Shown piece by piece: positions 29,353-35,210 of a stretch of DNA of 35,210 nt; positions within the stretch are counted from its first letter, which is position 1, and every line of letters starts with the position of its first letter. The stretch lies in NCBI GenBank assembly GCA_035531755.1, contig DATKSK010000065.1, positions 1 through 35,210 on the forward strand, read 5' to 3'. The notes below the pieces were generated by a model, which saw only the letters and a program-made list of their open reading frames with translations, was not told the DNA's origin and made no database searches. The position numbers and the translations under genes were made by a program. The DNA comes from Acidimicrobiales bacterium (GTDB lineage Bacteria; Actinomycetota; Acidimicrobiia; Acidimicrobiales; UBA8190).

Positions 29353-30378
29353 GTGCTCCTGGTCGCGGCGTCCCCCGAGCTCGACCGCCACGATGTCGGG
29401 CCCTCGCACCCCGAGCAGCCCGCACGGGTGCTGGCCGCGCTGCAGGGGATCGAGGAGGCGGGGTTGCGCGACGCCGTGGTCACCCTCGGGGTGCGCCGGG
29501 CCACCGACGACGAGCTGTCACTCGTCCATCCCCTGTCGTACCTCGAGGCGCTGCGCGCCTTCTGCGACGCGGGGGGCGGCGAGCTCGACCCCGACACCCT
29601 CGCCGGCCCGGGGTCCTGGGACACCGCCCTGGTGGCGGCGGGAGCGGTCCTGGCGGCGGTCGACGCACTGGACCGGGGAGACGGCGACGTCGCCTTCGTC
29701 GCCGCCCGGCCGCCGGGACACCACGCCCTTCGTGACGAGCCGATGGGCTTCTGCCTGTTGAACAACGTGGCCGTCGCGGCCGCCACCCTGGCGGCCCGAG
29801 GCGAGCGGGTCCTCGTCGTCGACTGGGACGTGCACCACGGCAACGGGACCCAGGCGATCTTCTGGGACGACCCACGCGTGCTGTACGTCTCGACGCACCA
29901 GTGGCCGCTCTACCCCGGCACCGGCCGGGTCGTCGAGACCGGCGGCCCGGGAGCACTCGGGCTCACGGTCAACATCCCGGTGCCGCCGCGGACCACGGGC
30001 GACGTCATGTTGCGGGCGCTCGACGACGTCGTGGCCCCGGTCGTGGAGCGCTTCGCGCCGACGTGGGTGCTCGTCTCGGCGGGCTTCGACGCGCACCGCG
30101 CCGACCCCATGGCGGGCCTGCACCTGACCGCGGGCGACTTCGCCGACATCGCCCGACGGGTCAAGCGGTTCGCGCCCCGGCCGGGGCGCCTCGCCCTCGT
30201 CCTCGAAGGCGGCTACGACCTCGATGCGCTGCGCGCCTCGGTGGGCGCCACTCTGGCAGCGGTCATGGAGGCGGACTTCCGCCCCGAAGCGGCGTCCAGC
30301 GGCGGGCCGGGCGGCGACGCCGTGGACACGGCCCGGCGCGTTCATGCACCGGGCCCGGACGGCGAGGAGCCTACGTGA
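29353..30378 (+). CDS. Histone deacetylase-family (HDAC-like) amidohydrolase
   Basis: A 341-residue zinc deacylase of the HDAC/AcuC/acetylpolyamine amidohydrolase superfamily. Catalytic residues are in place by comparison with HDAC8: H123 and H124 in RPPGHHA, zinc ligands D159 and H161 in DWDVHHGNG, D246 in SAGFDAHRADP, and Y288 in LEGGYDL. It would remove acetyl or other acyl groups from protein lysines or small amines. GTG 29353 is 6 nt after TAGTGT. Its stop overlaps the GTG of a universal stress protein gene (GTGA), so the two are coupled. True substrate unknown. Confidence 0.93.
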   Translation: MLLVAASPELDRHDVGPSHPEQPARVLAALQGIEEAGLRDAVVTLGVRRATDDELSLVHPLSYLEALRAFCDAGGGELDPDTLAGPGSWDTALVAAGAVLAAVDALDRGDGDVAFVAARPPGHHALRDEPMGFCLLNNVAVAAATLAARGERVLVVDWDVHHGNGTQAIFWDDPRVLYVSTHQWPLYPGTGRVVETGGPGALGLTVNIPVPPRTTGDVMLRALDDVVAPVVERFAPTWVLVSAGFDAHRADPMAGLHLTAGDFADIARRVKRFAPRPGRLALVLEGGYDLDALRASVGATLAAVMEADFRPEAASSGGPGGDAVDTARRVHAPGPDGEEPT

Positions 30379-30836
30379 GCGTGCCCCGGCGAATCCTCGT
30401 GGGCGTCGACGGCTCGGCGTGCGCCCAGCGTGCGCTGCAGTGGACCGTGGCGTTGGCCGAGGCGCTCGGGGCGGACGTCGTGGCGGTCCATGCCCTCGGC
30501 CTACTCACCCACCTGCCGGGCCCCGCCGTCCCCTCGGCGGGACACCACGACGACGTGCAGCGCGCCTTCGAACAGTGGTGCGAGCCGCTGCGATCGTCGC
30601 CGGTTGCACACCGGTGCCTGCTGGTGGAGGGCAACCCCGTCATCGCGCTCCTCACCGCCGGCGACGAGCACGACGCCGATCTCCTCGTGGTGGGGAGCAG
30701 GGGCACGGGTGGATTCCCCGGCCTGCAGCTCGGGAGCTCGAGCCTCCAGCTCGTCCAGCACTCGTCGCGGCCCGTCGTGGTCGTCCCGGCGCGACCCGGC
30801 GACCTGCCCGCGGACGGCGACCGCCGCCCGGACTGA
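30375..30836 (+). CDS. Universal stress protein (UspA family)
   Basis: A 153-residue Usp domain protein. It begins RRILVGVDGSACAQRALQWTVALAEA, and the nucleotide-binding loop is VVGSRGTGGFPGLQLGSSSLQL, matching the G-x2-G-x9-G-S pattern of ATP-binding Usp proteins. The closing HSSRPVVVVPA is typical. Expected role is ATP- or cAMP-responsive signalling or protection under stress. The GTG start overlaps the deacetylase stop by 4 bp. Usp proteins in mycobacteria are lysine-acetylated in a regulated way, so coupling to a deacylase is suggestive but unproven. Confidence 0.92.
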   Translation: MSVPRRILVGVDGSACAQRALQWTVALAEALGADVVAVHALGLLTHLPGPAVPSAGHHDDVQRAFEQWCEPLRSSPVAHRCLLVEGNPVIALLTAGDEHDADLLVVGSRGTGGFPGLQLGSSSLQLVQHSSRPVVVVPARPGDLPADGDRRPD

Positions 30837-30887
30837 CAGGGCCGCGCCGTGGGGCAAGTACTCCGGGCAATTCAGCGACCCCCGACG

Positions 30888-30906
30888 GCCACCTCCGGAA
30901 GGTGGC
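30888..30906. terminator. Hairpin between convergent genes
   Basis: GCCACCT (30888-30894) and AGGTGGC (30900-30906) flank a 5-nt loop in the 119-bp gap between the stress-protein stop and the end of the convergent oxidoreductase gene. It is a candidate bidirectional terminator without a U tract. Confidence 0.5.
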
Positions 30907-30955
30907 GTGCACCCGTGACGGTGCTCTGCCTCCCCCGCCGCGCCGACTCGACCGA

Positions 30956-32101
30956 CTACCAGACGGGGGCCCAGGTGCGGTCGAACCAGCGGCGGATGCG
31001 GCTCGCGCCGAAGTCGCCCTTGTCGGCGGCGAGGGCAGCCGACGGTCCTTCCAGGTCCCCGACGGGGGCCTGCCCGCTCATGAAGGTGACGTCGACCTTG
31101 GCCACGAGGTCGTGCCCGAACTCCAGGTAGCACACCCCGTGGCCGTCGTACGTCGCCGGCTCGGTGCCGTCGCGCAGCCGGGCACCGATCTGCTCGGCCA
31201 CCACCGAGGCCTGCCCCTCGGCGAAGACGCCCGCCTTCGGGGTCCCCACACTCGTCACGTCCCCGACGGCGTACACGCCCGGGAAGGCCGTTTCGAGGGT
31301 GCGCGGGTCCACCGGGACCCACCCGCCGACCGCCAGGCCGGACTCCGCCACCACCGGCGGCACGCGGTGCACGGGGACGCCGAGGAAGAGGTCGTAGGGC
31401 ATCTCCTCCCCGTCGCTGAGCAGCACGCGCCTGCGGTCAGGGTCGAGCCCGCGCACCAGCCGCTCCGGGTACCAGGAGATGCCCCGCTCGGCGAAGGTGA
31501 CGAGGAGCGCCTCGGAGGCTCCCGGGGAGGGCGGGATGGGAACGCCGAAGGGCATGACGAGCGAGATCTCGGAGCCCTCCCGGATGCCGCGTCCGGTGAG
31601 GTAGTCGTGCATCAGCAGCGCCGCCTCGCTCGGCGCCGGCGGGCACTTGAACGGCGTCGACGTCACGGCCACGACCACGGCGCCGCCGTCGAAGCGCGCC
31701 AGCACGTCGCGCAGCGCGAACGCGCCCGCCACGGTGTAGAACTCATGGCCTCCCTCGACGAGGCCAGGCGTGGCCGAGGGATCGAGGTCCGCACCGAGTG
31801 CGACGACCATGATGTCGCCCTCGAAAGCGCCGGCGTCGGTCTCGACGCGCCGCGCCGACGGGTCGATCGAGCGGATGGTCGTCTGCACGAACCGCAGCCC
31901 CGGCTTGGCGAGGTCGCTGTAGGGGTGCACGACGGCCGAGGGCAGCGCCCGACCGAACATCACGTCGAGCTTGGAGAATCCGAAGACGAACCCGTCGCCT
32001 TTGTCGATCAGGACGACGTCGAGCTCGTCACCGAATTCCTCGGACAGCCTCGTCGACAGCTCGAGCCCGCCGAAACCGGCGCCCAGCACCAGGATGCGCA
32101 T
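30956..32101 (-). CDS. FAD-dependent pyridine nucleotide-disulfide oxidoreductase, SQR-like
   Basis: A 381-residue flavoprotein of the sulfide:quinone oxidoreductase/NDH-2-like group. FAD binding is marked by RILVLGAGFGGLELS at the N-terminus, and by VYAVGDVTSVGTPKAGVFAEGQA near residue 300. FKCPPAPSEAALLMHDYL is a segment shared with SQR-like proteins. Only two cysteines are visible (the one in FKCPPAP and one near the end in HGVCYLEFG), fewer than the three redox cysteines of true SQR, so sulfide oxidation is doubtful. ATG 32101 lies 7 nt after TAGAGT. It converges with the stress-protein gene; electron acceptor and donor are unknown. Confidence 0.85.
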   Translation of the reverse strand: MRILVLGAGFGGLELSTRLSEEFGDELDVVLIDKGDGFVFGFSKLDVMFGRALPSAVVHPYSDLAKPGLRFVQTTIRSIDPSARRVETDAGAFEGDIMVVALGADLDPSATPGLVEGGHEFYTVAGAFALRDVLARFDGGAVVVAVTSTPFKCPPAPSEAALLMHDYLTGRGIREGSEISLVMPFGVPIPPSPGASEALLVTFAERGISWYPERLVRGLDPDRRRVLLSDGEEMPYDLFLGVPVHRVPPVVAESGLAVGGWVPVDPRTLETAFPGVYAVGDVTSVGTPKAGVFAEGQASVVAEQIGARLRDGTEPATYDGHGVCYLEFGHDLVAKVDVTFMSGQAPVGDLEGPSAALAADKGDFGASRIRRWFDRTWAPVW

Positions 32102-32108
32102 TCGGGCG

Positions 32109-32114
32109 ACTCTA
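32109..32114 (-). promoter_or_regulatory. -10 element TAGAGT (leaderless)
   Basis: On the minus strand TAGAGT ends 7 nt before ATG 32101, in the gap after the exported HNH-like gene. Confidence 0.55.
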
Positions 32115-32163
32115 TGTGACCCGTCCATCGGCCGCCCACCGGTGCCGGTCGCCGGGCGCCTCT

Positions 32164-32880
32164 TCAGCGCGCCGGCACGAGCGCTGCCCGGGCCTTGGGG
32201 ATCGCCGTGGTCCAGTCGGTGGCCACCAGGTCCTGGGCCACGCGCAGCGGCACGGACGGACGGCCGGCAACCGCCGCGCACACCATGTCGTGCAGGTCGC
32301 GTTCGACGCGGTCCTTGCTGTTGGCGACGCCGCGCCCGGGTCGGTCGTCGGGCTCCGGCCACAGGTTGCGGGTGTCGCTCGACCCGCCGAGCTCGAGCGG
32401 GACGAGGTGGTCGAGCTCGTACGCGCCGAGCGCCCCGGTTGCGTCGTAGGCGCGCATGACGGTCGCTTTGAATGGCTCCGTGAGCGACTCCGGAGGCCGG
32501 ACCGAGCGCGTGTAGCCGCCCGGGCGGCACAGGGTCGTGACCAGGTCGGCCTGGGTCACGGTGGCGTCGACGGCGCCGGGCGTGCAGGCAGGGTCGGGGA
32601 GGACGCCCCCGTCGGACGCCGACCGGTCGCGGCACGACCCGGGACCGGGCACCGGGCCCTGCAGCCCCGAGGCCGCCACCCATCCGTGGCCGGGGGACAC
32701 GACCGGTCCGCTCGACCCGGTGGGAACCGGGCCGGGCCGGGGCGGGCCGAGGGCGGTCGTCGAGCTCTGCGCCGGGGCCGACGACGACGCCGGGGGCGGA
32801 CTCCCGCCGCACGACACCGTCGCGGTGCCGGCGCCCGCCGCCGCCAGGATCACGACCAACCCTCTCCCGCGGTGTCGCAC
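32164..32880 (-). CDS. Exported HNH-like nuclease-fold lipoprotein
   Basis: About 238 residues. The N-terminus is basic (RHRGRG) then hydrophobic (LVVILAAAGAGTATVSC), ending in a possible lipobox with C24, followed by a Ser/Pro/Gly linker. The C-terminal half has YELDHLVPLELGGSSDTRNLWPEP and later NSKDRVERDLHDMVC, the DH...N pattern of a beta-beta-alpha-metal (HNH-like) nuclease family seen as exported proteins in many bacteria. Cysteines flanking the domain may form disulfides outside the cell. I chose GTG 32880 because TACCGT lies 7 nt upstream; GTG 32889 would add three residues and overlap that element. Possible roles are nutrient DNA breakdown or interbacterial conflict. Confidence 0.8.
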   Translation of the reverse strand: MRHRGRGLVVILAAAGAGTATVSCGGSPPPASSSAPAQSSTTALGPPRPGPVPTGSSGPVVSPGHGWVAASGLQGPVPGPGSCRDRSASDGGVLPDPACTPGAVDATVTQADLVTTLCRPGGYTRSVRPPESLTEPFKATVMRAYDATGALGAYELDHLVPLELGGSSDTRNLWPEPDDRPGRGVANSKDRVERDLHDMVCAAVAGRPSVPLRVAQDLVATDWTTAIPKARAALVPAR

Positions 32881-32887
32881 GAAGGGC

Positions 32888-32893
32888 ACGGTA
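32888..32893 (-). promoter_or_regulatory. -10 element TACCGT (leaderless)
   Basis: On the minus strand TACCGT ends 7 nt before GTG 32880, favouring that start over the GTG at 32889. Confidence 0.45.
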
Positions 32894-33051
32894 GCGACCC
32901 GGTGTCACGCGCCGGGTAACGCCGCCCGGACCAGCCGCGACCGGCCCCGTGGTCCTGTCCGAGACTTCCGCACGGGCCCATCGGACGATCCTCGCCCGCA
33001 CTGATGGCGACAACCGGTGAAGGGCGCACCCGGGGGTGCTATGACGGCGCC

Positions 33052-34020
33052 ATGACCTCGAGGCGCCATGACCGCCCCCGGGCCGACGGCCTTCCCCCGC
33101 CCCGGACCCACCAGCTGGCCGAGCGTGTGTACGCGTTCATCCAGCCCGACGGCGGGTGGTGGATCAACAACACCGGGTTCGTCGTCGGCCGGGAGTCCGT
33201 GCTGTACATCGACACGTGTGCCACCGAGCGGCGCACCCGTGCCTTCGTCGAGGCTGTCGACACCGTCGCCGCCTCCCTCGCCACCCCCGGGCGGCCCCGC
33301 ACCCGCATGATCGTCAACACGCACCACCATGGCGACCACACCAACGGCAACTGCCTGCTCCCCGAGGCCACCGTCATCGGCCACGACGGCTGCCGCCAGG
33401 CCGTGCAGGCCTTCGGGATCCTGCGCCCCGACGGGATCTGGGAGCCGGTCGACTGGGGCGACCTCGAGCCCGCTCCCCCGTTCGTGACCTTCGAACACCG
33501 CCTGACCGTGCACGTCGACGACCTGCGGGTGGAGCTCCAGCACTTCGGCACCGCCGCGCACACCACGAACGACGTGGTGGCCTGGGTGCCGGACCATCGG
33601 ATCCTGTTCACCGGCGATCTCGTGTTCAACGGGGGGACGCCCTTCGTCCTCATGGGATCGGTGGCCGGGTCCCTGGTCGCGCTGGACTGTGTGACGGAGC
33701 TCGACGCCGACGTGCTCGTCCCTGGCCACGGCGAGCCTTGCGGCGTCGGGGCCGTCGACGTGGCGGGCGAGTACCTGCGCTTCCTGCAGGCCACGGCGGC
33801 CGACGCCGTGCACGCCGGGATGACGCCCCTGGAGGCCGCCCACCGCGCCGACCTCGGCCCCTTCGCCGGCCTGCAGCACCCCGAGCGCCTCGTCGGCAAC
33901 CTGCACCGCGCCATGGCCGAGTGCACCGGCGCCCGCCCCGGCGATCCCGTCGACGTCGTGGCGGCCCTCGCCGACATGGTCGCCTTCAACGGCGGGGAGC
34001 CACTCTCATGCTCGGCCTGA
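33052..34020 (+). CDS. Metallo-beta-lactamase-fold hydrolase
   Basis: A 322-residue MBL-fold enzyme. The dinuclear metal motif is NTHHHGDHTNGN (H91, H93, D95, H96), with further ligands expected in FGTAAHTTNDVV, FTGDLVFNGG and PGHGEPCG. The N-terminus holds GGWWINNTGFVVG, typical of the cyclase/alkyl sulfatase-like MBL subgroup that includes many thioester or lactone hydrolases. Substrate is unknown. ATG 33052 follows TATGAC by 6 nt. The final 90 residues include an extra helical segment (EYLRFLQATAADAVHAG). It diverges from the exported HNH-like gene and converges on the nicotinamidase gene. Confidence 0.9.
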   Translation: MTSRRHDRPRADGLPPPRTHQLAERVYAFIQPDGGWWINNTGFVVGRESVLYIDTCATERRTRAFVEAVDTVAASLATPGRPRTRMIVNTHHHGDHTNGNCLLPEATVIGHDGCRQAVQAFGILRPDGIWEPVDWGDLEPAPPFVTFEHRLTVHVDDLRVELQHFGTAAHTTNDVVAWVPDHRILFTGDLVFNGGTPFVLMGSVAGSLVALDCVTELDADVLVPGHGEPCGVGAVDVAGEYLRFLQATAADAVHAGMTPLEAAHRADLGPFAGLQHPERLVGNLHRAMAECTGARPGDPVDVVAALADMVAFNGGEPLSCSA

Positions 34021-34056
34021 GGTCGGCCGGCGCCGGGCGTGCGGTCGGCGCGGGCG

Positions 34057-34668
34057 CTACCCGACCCTGACCATCCGGACGCCGGCGGCGCCCATCTCCG
34101 CCAACGCGGCCTGCGTGGTGGTGGCGTCGACCCCGGCGCAGAGGTCGACCAGGACGGTGGTGGGGAACCCGGCCGCCACCGCGTCGAGAGCGGTGGCACG
34201 CACGCAGTAGTCGGTGGCGATCCCCGCGATCACCACCGCGGTGACGGCCCTGGCGTGCAGCCAGTTCACGAGGAGCGTCTCGCCGTCGCCGTTGAGCGTG
34301 CCGTCGAACCCCGAATAGGCCGCCGTCGTCCGTCCCTTCAGGAACTCCGCCTCGGCGTGACGGGAAAGTGCGCCGTCGATGAACGGGTGATAGTCGGCAC
34401 CCGGCGTCCCCACCACGCAGTGGTCCGGCCACGAGTTGGTGTAGTCCGGGGGCGAGCGCAGTGCCGAGGCGAAGTGGGCGCCGGGGTCGACGTGCCAGTC
34501 GCGGGTGGTGACCACCGCTTCGTAGTCGGCGGCGTGGGCGTCGAGATGTGCGGCGATGGCCCGCGCCACTGCGGCGCCGCCGGTCACCGCCAGCGAGCCG
34601 CCCTCACAGAAGTCGTTCTGGACGTCGACCACGAGGAGTGCGACCCGGGAGGATGCGTCCGACGGCAT
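34057..34668 (-). CDS. pncA: Nicotinamidase, isochorismatase-like fold
   Basis: A 203-residue cysteine hydrolase that should convert nicotinamide to nicotinate for NAD salvage. The catalytic triad is visible as D15 (LLVVDVQNDF), K111 (FLKGR) and C155 (ATDYCVRATALDA), with metal ligands D57, H59 and H65 in TRDWHVDPGAH. SWPDHCVVGTPGADYHP at 79-95 and the YSGFDG loop are PncA hallmarks; the cis-peptide region IATDYC fits too. Start ATG 34668 has no strong ribosome site. It diverges from the phosphoesterase gene. The match to PncA rather than other isochorismatases is convincing. Confidence 0.92.
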   Translation of the reverse strand: MPSDASSRVALLVVDVQNDFCEGGSLAVTGGAAVARAIAAHLDAHAADYEAVVTTRDWHVDPGAHFASALRSPPDYTNSWPDHCVVGTPGADYHPFIDGALSRHAEAEFLKGRTTAAYSGFDGTLNGDGETLLVNWLHARAVTAVVIAGIATDYCVRATALDAVAAGFPTTVLVDLCAGVDATTTQAALAEMGAAGVRMVRVG

Positions 34669-34715
34669 GGCGATCACCAGTCTTGCGGTCAACGGCACCG
34701 CCCGCCGGTCTCTGC

Positions 34716-34721
34716 CAGAAT
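34716..34721 (+). promoter_or_regulatory. -10-like CAGAAT (leaderless)
   Basis: CAGAAT ends 6 nt before GTG 34728. The same hexamer stands 7 nt before the Rrf2 gene start. Confidence 0.4.
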
Positions 34722-34727
34722 GCCGCC

Positions 34728-35210
34728 GTGGCACGGGAGCGCTACACGCGCCGGGAGGTGCTGGGGGGCGGGCTCGGGGGTGCGGCGGCCGCCCTGCTGG
34801 CGGCGTGCGGCCGGTCGACCGCCCAGCGCGCCGCGTCGATCGGCGCGGCAGGGTCCGACCTCGGCGCCGTCGAGCACGTCGTCTACCTCATGCTCGAGAA
34901 CCGGTCGTTCGACCATTACTTCGGCACCTACCCGGGGGTGCGGGGATTCGACGACCATCGCGCCGGCGACCCCGGCGTGTTCGCCCAGTCCTGGCCGGCC
35001 GATGCCGGTGGCGGGGCCGCCCACGCCGACACGTTGCTGCCGTTCCACCTCGACACCACCAGCGCCGACGCCGAGTGCACCTTCGACCTGTCGCACGACT
35101 GGGACGCCCAGCACATGTGCTGGAACGGCGGTGCCATGGACCGTTGGGTCTCCACCCACACGATGCCGGCGTTCGAGGGCCCCGGGAGCGGCGTGCTCAC
35201 CATGGGCTAC
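34728..35210 (+). CDS. Phospholipase C/acid phosphatase-type phosphoesterase (partial)
   Basis: The first 161 codons of a gene that continues past the window; the frame is open to the last base. The product starts ARERYTRREVLGGGLGGAAAA with TRRE resembling a Tat twin-arginine signal, followed by LLAAC, a lipobox with C27, so it may be a Tat-exported lipoprotein. VEHVVYLMLENRSFDHYFG is the first metal-binding block of the phosphoesterase family (PlcA-D, AcpA). Later CTFDLSHDWDAQHMCWNGGAMDRW also matches that family, with conserved His and Asp residues. It would hydrolyse phospholipids or phosphomonoesters outside the cell. GTG 34728 is preferred because it follows CAGAAT by 6 nt. Confidence 0.88.
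   Translation, partial: MARERYTRREVLGGGLGGAAAALLAACGRSTAQRAASIGAAGSDLGAVEHVVYLMLENRSFDHYFGTYPGVRGFDDHRAGDPGVFAQSWPADAGGGAAHADTLLPFHLDTTSADAECTFDLSHDWDAQHMCWNGGAMDRWVSTHTMPAFEGPGSGVLTMGY

Overview
The window is 35.2 kb of very GC-rich DNA (I estimate above 70% GC) with dense genes on both strands. It looks like the chromosome of a high-GC actinomycete. Support comes from a resuscitation-promoting factor, a DUF4193 zinc-ribbon protein, three probable F420-dependent oxidoreductases, many GTG starts, and many genes whose start codon lies 6-8 nt after a TAnnnT hexamer, the arrangement of leaderless actinobacterial transcripts. The gene set resembles soil or aquatic Acidimicrobiia, but that placement is inference. 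I found no rRNA, tRNA, CRISPR array, insertion sequence, integrase or phage gene.

Layout. 0.1-3.3 kb: Rpf-like muralytic protein, alpha/beta hydrolase, convergent Rrf2 regulator and an acidic DUF4193 protein. 3.5-8.1 kb: 3-alpha-hydroxysteroid dehydrogenase-like SDR, ArfB rescue factor in line with a fumarylacetoacetase-family hydrolase, a second SDR, and two F420-type oxidoreductases (DDN-like, then luciferase-like). 8.2-11.8 kb: 14-TM MFS exporter, divergent GGDEF protein and a crotonase-fold protein without the classical catalytic glutamates. 11.9-15.3 kb: luciferase-like oxidoreductase, DUF6285 protein and APH-type phosphotransferase leftward, with a DUF7064-like protein diverging from a compact back-to-back promoter. 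These suggest lipid, steroid or CoA-thioester catabolism.

15.4-18.8 kb: a methyltransferase fused to a Mug/TDG-type DNA glycosylase, a stand-alone methyltransferase and a proline-rich single-pass membrane protein. 18.9-21.5 kb: a padR-drrA-drrB-like exporter operon with ATGA overlaps and a clear promoter whose spacer is framed by an inverted repeat. 21.6-26.4 kb: a xylose-type sugar ABC importer (binding protein, single-domain ATPase, permease) and a Gfo/Idh/MocA dehydrogenase, all leftward, with a perfect 14-bp hairpin between the binding protein and ATPase genes.

26.6-35.2 kb: an endonuclease/exonuclease/phosphatase-fold protein, an unnamed two-domain protein with a 10-residue repeat linker, an HDAC-like deacylase overlapping a universal stress protein, an FAD oxidoreductase, an exported HNH-like protein, a metallo-beta-lactamase-fold hydrolase, a nicotinamidase, and the start of a phospholipase C-type phosphoesterase that runs off the window.

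The most unusual items are the methyltransferase-DNA glycosylase fusion, the window-wide leaderless promoter signature (which raises the possibility of a non-canonical ATC start for the DUF7064-like gene), the PadR operator, the importer hairpin and the repeat-linked two-domain protein. All functions were read from sequence patterns without database searches.
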